Below are positions 13,824 to 17,233 of a DNA stretch of 17,233 bases, piece after piece. The DNA is from Nostoc sp. CHAB 5715 (GTDB lineage: Bacteria > Cyanobacteriota > Cyanobacteriia > Cyanobacteriales > Nostocaceae). A program made the translations under genes and the position numbers. The first letter of the stretch is position 1; every line of letters begins with the position of its first letter. Under the pieces are notes generated by a model, which was given only the letters and a program-made list of their open reading frames with translations, made no database searches and was not told the origin of the DNA. Where the stretch lies: the NCBI RefSeq assembly GCF_020829685.1, contig NZ_JAIVFR010000020.1, forward strand, positions 1 through 17,233. Direction: 5' to 3'.

Positions 13824-13935
13824 GATTTTTGAAATTATTTGCGTAGGCGGGGAGTAGGGAATAGGGAGTAGGGAGTAGGGAATCAGGCTTTTCGAGGTGT
13901 ACGGTGTTTATTCAAAAATCAAATAGGAATCCTAT
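13824..13935. mobile_element. Small insertion splitting the toxin gene
   Basis: A segment of about 112 bp lies between two 9-bp direct repeats, ATCCGCTTT (13815-13823) and ATCTGCTTT (13936-13944), with 8/9 identity. Inside, TTTGATTTTTGAA (13821-13833) and TTCAAAAATCAAA (13911-13923) form a perfect 13-bp inverted repeat. The middle contains a tandem heptamer tract of GGGAGTA/GGGAATA units (13850-13885). Exact ends are ambiguous because TAGTAATCC (13810) and TAGGAATCC (13924) also repeat. Confidence 0.6.
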
Positions 13936-14244
13936 ATCTGCTTTTGGCACATTCTCCTCGTACCAGCGATCATCCCCTCCCTTGTTTCCTCCAAGAAGAA
14001 GAATAGCGACTCTCCTGGGATCAAATGCATAAAGGATTCGGTACGGTTCTCCTTTGTGCTGCACCCTCAACTCTCTTATATGAGAATGACGTGAGCCGTT
14101 TATTTTGGAACTGTAGGGAAAAGGAAGCTCTGGCCCCCGCGCCTCAAGTAGTCGTACTACTGCATCGATTGCAACTTGGGTGCTGTCGTCTAACTCAACC
14201 CACCACATTTCAAACTCGTTTGTGAACTCTACCTCCCACGACAT
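13912..14244 (-). CDS. RelE/ParE (HigB-like, Gp49 family) toxin with altered C-terminus
   Basis: A 110-residue toxin expected to cleave mRNA on the ribosome. Core motifs are FTNEFEMWWVEL, the LLEARGPELPFPYSSKINGSRHSHIRELRVQ block, EPYRILYAFDPRRVAILLLGGNK and DDRWYEENVPKAD, all typical of the phage Gp49-like/HigB family. After KAD (about residue 103) the sequence departs from the family: it reads IGFLFDF and stops inside an insertion. The usual ADRLYDEHLEELK ending lies about 110 bases further on (13758-13823). Whether the shortened protein is still toxic is open, because the core is intact. The ATG at 14244 fits the family start MSWEVEFTNEF. The antitoxin gene starts 150 bases downstream rather than overlapping. 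Confidence 0.85.
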   Translation of the reverse strand: MSWEVEFTNEFEMWWVELDDSTQVAIDAVVRLLEARGPELPFPYSSKINGSRHSHIRELRVQHKGEPYRILYAFDPRRVAILLLGGNKGGDDRWYEENVPKADIGFLFDF

Positions 14245-14368
14245 TGTTCCCTGATATATATTTTAGCGAGAATATCACCTTTAACTCATATTATGATTGT
14301 CTATGCCGACAAGTAAAGAAAAAATATGCTGAAATTTGGCGATGTCTTTTGACTCGCCGATGCAGCGT

Positions 14369-14443
14369 CTACGCACTTCTAGTGATAGGTTTAAAACAGG
14401 CGATTGCACCCCAAATAATCATACTCTTGCTTCATGCGATCGC
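14369..14443 (+). repeat. 75-bp dispersed repeat, copy 2
   Basis: A direct-orientation partner of 13372-13445 with the same 3' half ending in a HIP1 site. It lies between the toxin start (14244) and the Uma2 stop (14464). Plus-strand open frames across this stretch (14244-14530) are composed of repeat and antisense sequence. Confidence 0.75.
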
Positions 14444-14463
14444 GCCTCAACTTTCTCATGCAT

Positions 14464-15069
14464 TCAACGAGGGAGAATATCATCTAAGCGAAGTTGCAAG
14501 CCAGGTAAAAGCGGCGAATTAATTGCTTGATTTAGTCGGTATTGTTGTTGAATATAGGTGTCTTCAACTAATTTACAAATAGTGAATGTAGGTTGTTTAG
14601 GTTTACCAATAAATGCTACACCGCCCAATCCCCGATAATCTACAATCCAATATTCAGGAATGCCTAAAAGTGCATATTCTTCAACTTTCCGTGCATAGTC
14701 GGTTTCCCAGTTGGTGCTAACGACTTCCACCACCAATTTAATTGAGCGTCCCATCGTAATTACAGGTTCTCGCTCCCAAAGTGGTTCACGATCAAGAACC
14801 ATTTCATCAAGAACTACAACATCAGGACGACGAACTGTAGCTGTATCTGCAAAGGGATAAATTAAACAAGTGCGAGGAATAAACCAGGGGAGTTGTTCTG
14901 CAACAAGGTAGATCCCAACTTGGGTTGCAAGTTTGCCACTTACCGTTTCGTGTGGGCCAGTGGGTTCCATATCAATTAGTTCTCCGTCTGCTAATTCATA
15001 GCGGGGATTATCTCGGTATTGGGAAAGAAAATTTTCAAATGTGAGGGTTTTTGGGGAGATATATGTCAT
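14464..15069 (-). CDS. Uma2 family endonuclease-like protein (DUF820)
   Basis: A 201-residue member of the Uma2 family, very abundant in filamentous cyanobacteria, with a PD-(D/E)xK nuclease fold. RYELADGELIDMEPTGPHE is the conserved N-terminal block; RRPDVVVLDE carries the catalytic Asp. KLVVEVVSTNWETDYARKVE carries the Glu-x-Val and following Lys, and YALLGIPEYWIVD completes the core. All putative catalytic residues are present. The biological role is not established for the family. The ATG at 15069 is preferred, with AGGAG about 10 bases upstream; the in-frame TTG at 15078 sits too close to that site. The gene stands alone. Confidence 0.88.
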   Translation of the reverse strand: MTYISPKTLTFENFLSQYRDNPRYELADGELIDMEPTGPHETVSGKLATQVGIYLVAEQLPWFIPRTCLIYPFADTATVRRPDVVVLDEMVLDREPLWEREPVITMGRSIKLVVEVVSTNWETDYARKVEEYALLGIPEYWIVDYRGLGGVAFIGKPKQPTFTICKLVEDTYIQQQYRLNQAINSPLLPGLQLRLDDILPR

Positions 15070-15275
15070 GAAAGTCAATCTCCTAAAGGCAAGTCCTGTT
15101 TGATTATAAGTTAACCGCGATCGCTCTTAGCGTCTCCCTTTAAGAGAAGATTGCGACCCCATCACCGCTTTGCTTCTATGCACTTCTAATGATAAGAACT
15201 CTTGCAAAAGTTTTTTGTGTAAATGATCTAGTTGCTACAGTAAACCTTTAAAATCTCTAGCAGATGATTAGGTAG

Positions 15276-15632
<357 letters not shown>

Positions 15633-15648
15633 TAAAACCATAAAACTG

Positions 15649-15678
15649 GATGAATTGTGTCTCTAGACGCGATTCATC
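15649..15678 (+). terminator. Strong hairpin after the HIT gene
   Basis: Bases 15649-15661 pair with 15666-15678 along 13 positions, allowing three G-U pairs in RNA, around a 4-base TCTA loop. There is no T-run immediately after, so it may be a dispersed hairpin repeat, a terminator, or both. Confidence 0.45.
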
Positions 15679-15733
15679 ACTAAATCAAAAACGCTTCCTT
15701 CCAAAATTCTGTAGGAATGTCATCATAGTTATG

Positions 15734-15825
15734 TAGGACTTACGCACGCTCTACGAATTCTTGGCGTTCTTGGCGTCTTGGCGGTTCGATAAATTAAGCC
15801 TTTCGGCGATTTTTGCGTAAGTCCT
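15734..15825. mobile_element. MITE-like element, 92-bp family, copy 2
   Basis: The same perfect 12-bp inverted ends as copy 1 occur here (AGGACTTACGCA at 15735-15746, TGCGTAAGTCCT at 15814-15825), with a closely similar interior. GTTATG directly flanks it on both sides (15728-15733 and 15826-15831), a 6-bp direct repeat. It lies 31 bases upstream of the inferred recR start, so it has replaced or reshaped the recR leader. Confidence 0.8.
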
Positions 15826-15856
15826 GTTATGGTAAAGACATTCTGGAGATAAGACA

Positions 15857-16453
15857 ACGGTTTACGCACGCCCTTTAGCACGGTTAATTGAGCAATTGCA
15901 ACGCCTACCGGGAGTTGGCCCCAAATCTGCCCAACGACTGGCTTTGCATATTTTAAAGCGACCAGAAGCAGAAGTAGAAGCTTTGGCACATGCGCTGATT
16001 GAGGCAAAAAAACAGATAGGCTTGTGTTCTGTTTGCTTTCACTTATCTGCTGAACCTGTTTGTGAAATCTGCCGCAATGCCAATCGTGACAACAAAACTA
16101 TTTGTGTCGTAGCAGATCCCCGCGATGTGATTGCGCTGGAAAAAACCCGCGAATACAAAGGCAAATATCACGTTTTAGGTGGAGTGATTTCACCAATTGA
16201 TGGAATTGGCCCAGAACAGTTGACTATACTGGCTTTGCAGCGCCGGGTGAATCAGCAAAAACCTCAAGAAGTGATTCTGGCAATTAGTCCGAGTGTAGAA
16301 GGGGAGACAACAACACTGTATATCGGTCAGCTACTGAAACCATTTACCAAGGTGACACGGATTGCCTTTGGTTTGCCTGTAGGTGGTGATTTGGAGTACG
16401 CCGACGAAGTGACTCTGGCAAGGGCATTGGAAGGACGTAGGGAGTTAGATTAG
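15857..16453 (+). CDS. recR: Recombination mediator protein RecR
   Basis: RecR, part of the RecFOR pathway that loads RecA at gaps and stalled forks. The N-terminal [20 protein letters not shown] is the helix-hairpin-helix. The four-cysteine zinc motif [16 protein letters not shown] follows, then the Toprim domain with [17 protein letters not shown] and [15 protein letters not shown], and a standard C-terminus ([20 protein letters not shown]). Homology requires [13 protein letters not shown] upstream of the first ordinary start codon (TTG at 15896). That stretch is in frame, begins just after an ACG at 15857, and has GGAG 8 bases before it. No ATG, GTG, TTG or CTG exists between the in-frame stop at 15833 and 15896. 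The likely start is thus ACG, from a former ATG, giving 198 residues; otherwise the gene is damaged. Confidence 0.85.
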   Translation, partial: TVYARPLARLIEQLQRLPGVGPKSAQRLALHILKRPEAEVEALAHALIEAKKQIGLCSVCFHLSAEPVCEICRNANRDNKTICVVADPRDVIALEKTREYKGKYHVLGGVISPIDGIGPEQLTILALQRRVNQQKPQEVILAISPSVEGETTTLYIGQLLKPFTKVTRIAFGLPVGGDLEYADEVTLARALEGRRELD

Positions 16454-16480
16454 GCTTAATTAAAGATTATAAACCAATAC

Positions 16481-16507
16481 GTTGGGTTAAGCAAAGCACA
16501 ACCCAAC
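16481..16507 (+). terminator. Hairpin after recR
   Basis: GTTGGGTT (16481-16488) pairs with AACCCAAC (16500-16507), 28 bases after the recR stop. A T-run occurs only about 17 bases later (16524-16529). It could be a terminator or a dispersed repeat; CCAATACG just before it mimics the end of the 112-bp family. Confidence 0.4.
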
Positions 16508-16531
16508 CTACATTCGCATCATATTTTTTGT

Positions 16532-16614
16532 GAAATGGTATAACAAGCGGTAAGTTTTGTTGCGGGGTCTAAATCCCCGTTCCGTTGCAAAACCTAATTA
16601 CGTTATACCATTTC
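16532..16614. mobile_element. Small palindromic TIR element (about 83 bp)
   Basis: GAAATGGTATAAC (16532-16544) and GTTATACCATTTC (16602-16614) are perfect 13-bp inverted ends. The interior is itself partly palindromic (GGGG...CCCC). TTTGTGAA occurs at 16527-16534 and 16615-16622, a possible 8-bp target duplication that partly overlaps the left end. No coding capacity. Confidence 0.6.
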
Positions 16615-16674
16615 TTTGTGAAGCTGCGCCAAATCTCTTAATTTCTGATTTCTTGGCGTACTTGGCGCTCTTGG

Positions 16675-16728
16675 TGAACCAGCGCTGTAGGCGGGTTTCC
16701 CGCCGTAGGCGACTGGTGAACCCGAAGG
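16675..16728. repeat. 54-bp hairpin insertion inside a TTGGCG/GGTTCG repeat core
   Basis: The surrounding text reads as the common core CTTGGCGCTCTTGG | GCGGTTCGTT broken in the middle. The inserted segment contains a GGCGGG/CCCGCC hairpin (16690-16704) and is bordered by TGGTGAACC at 16672-16680 and 16714-16722. This indicates nesting of one small repeat in another. The gap 16454-16982 is thus almost entirely repeats. Confidence 0.5.
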
Positions 16729-16760
16729 GCGGTTCGTTCTTTATTTCTTGCACTATAGGC

Positions 16761-16873
16761 CAATACGCTTGGGTTAAGGCTAAAACTCTTTGCCAAAGTC
16801 AATTTTTTTAACGAACCGCCAAGGACGCAAAGGACGCAAAGAGAAGGAAGAAATGCTTAAGTGAACTGTATTG
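16761..16873 (+). mobile_element. MITE-like element, 112-bp family, copy 3
   Basis: 113 bp with the same ends as the copies at 2841 and 4662, but several internal substitutions (e.g. 16788-16793). The flanks CACTATAGGC (16751-16760) and CACTGTAGGC (16874-16883) are a 10-bp direct repeat with one mismatch. The divergence of both body and flanks suggests an older insertion than the other two. Confidence 0.82.
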
Positions 16874-16949
16874 CACTGTAGGCGCATCTTCTATCTAGAA
16901 TTGGTATTAGCGTAGCGTAAAGCCTTCTCTAAGAGAGGAACGAGCATCA

Positions 16950-16980
16950 TTACGAATTACGAATTACGAATTACGAATTA
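16950..16980. repeat. Tandem heptamer TTACGAA array
   Basis: Four perfect units of TTACGAA plus a partial one, placed directly after the stop codon of the minus-strand CHAT gene. It is a typical cyanobacterial short tandem heptanucleotide repeat. Confidence 0.8.
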
Positions 16981-16982
16981 TT

Positions 16983-17231
16983 TTAATTCGGCTTACCTGT
17001 AATCGTGAATGCTGCCCAGTAATAAGGATGATTATAAAGATTTTTATCTGATGCCATTTTACTATTTCTATATAGTTGTGTCGCTAAATAAGTTTGAATT
17101 CGTAATTCTTCAGGATGCAAATTATTCAATACATCTTCATACCATTTTGTTAGTTCTCCAGCAGTTAGTTCTTTCAGCCATCGGGTTGCTTCAGCTAAGG
17201 CAGTAACTGCTGATTTATTAGGTTGTAATCG
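16983..17231 (-). CDS. C-terminal end of a CHAT-domain protein, 5' part outside the window
   Basis: The minus strand is open from the window edge to a TAA at 16983-16985 and encodes 82 residues. They include KSAVTALAEATRWLKELTAGE, a helical linker (LHPEELRIQTYLATQLYR) and the end NHPYYWAAFTITGKPN. HPYYWAxF.xxG is the hallmark C-terminus of CHAT (caspase HetF associated with TPR) domains, caspase-like peptidases often fused to tetratricopeptide repeats in filamentous cyanobacteria. The catalytic His and Cys lie upstream, outside the window. Because the start is missing, a plus-strand open frame at 17009-17206 looks longer, but it is antisense. Confidence 0.85.
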   Translation of the reverse strand, partial: RLQPNKSAVTALAEATRWLKELTAGELTKWYEDVLNNLHPEELRIQTYLATQLYRNSKMASDKNLYNHPYYWAAFTITGKPN

Positions 17232-17233
17232 TC

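Noticed and set aside
14244..14530. Two plus-strand open frames of 92 and 64 residues
   Set aside because: They cover the 75-bp dispersed repeat and the antisense end of the Uma2 gene, have no domain signature and lack ribosome-binding sites.
16557..16811. An 84-residue plus-strand open frame
   Set aside because: It consists only of the TIR element, the nested hairpin and part of the 112-bp element; the translation has no protein-like character.
17009..17206. A 65-residue plus-strand open frame rich in hydrophobic residues
   Set aside because: It is antisense to the clearly recognisable CHAT C-terminal reading frame.

Overview
The window looks like an accessory-rich, repeat-laden stretch of chromosome from a filamentous, probably heterocyst-forming cyanobacterium (Nostocales type). 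The evidence is: many HIP1 octamers (GCGATCGC, e.g. 33-40, 2780-2787), tandem heptanucleotide repeats (10491-10539, 13850-13885, 16950-16980), many short dispersed hairpin repeats between genes, and proteins with a cyanobacterial flavour (pentapeptide/TPR, Uma2, RTX, CHAT, UPF0175, HicAB). No species call can be made from the sequence alone.

Layout. 1-748: C-terminal part of an S66 LD-carboxypeptidase, cut by the window edge. 749-1094: repeat-rich spacer. 1095-2696: FAD-dependent oxidoreductase. 2841-4773: an orphan UPF0175 antitoxin-like protein and a THUMP-domain rRNA methyltransferase, both on the minus strand, bracketed by two nearly identical inverted 112-bp MITE-like elements. 5035-6432: a large RTX-type protein with an integrin-beta-like I domain. 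6851-7738: GalU-like nucleotidyltransferase. 7790-8670: gene graveyard, with the C-terminal half of hemW fused to a frameshifted fragment of a repeat protein. 8996-9458: HicAB toxin-antitoxin pair. 9654-12100: three plus-strand genes (pentapeptide/TPR protein, DUF1517-like protein, lipoprotein). 12101-13213: hairpin array, a remnant of an IS66-type transposase and a beheaded phosphate-binding-type protein. 13456-14244: HigBA-like toxin-antitoxin pair whose toxin gene has been split by a small insertion. 14464-15069: Uma2 endonuclease-like protein. 15282-16453: HIT protein and recR. 16454-17231: repeats, then the C-terminal end of a CHAT-domain protein running off the window on the minus strand.

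The genes do not form one pathway. Housekeeping genes (recR, HIT, rRNA methyltransferase, galU-like) are interspersed with selfish or defence-type modules and decayed genes. The most informative signal is the small non-coding mobile elements. One family of about 112 bp has three full copies, each flanked by a 10-bp direct repeat; a second family of about 92 bp has two copies with probable 6-bp duplications; a third insertion of about 112 bp has split a toxin gene. No transposase able to move them was seen here. I found no CRISPR array, tRNA or rRNA gene.
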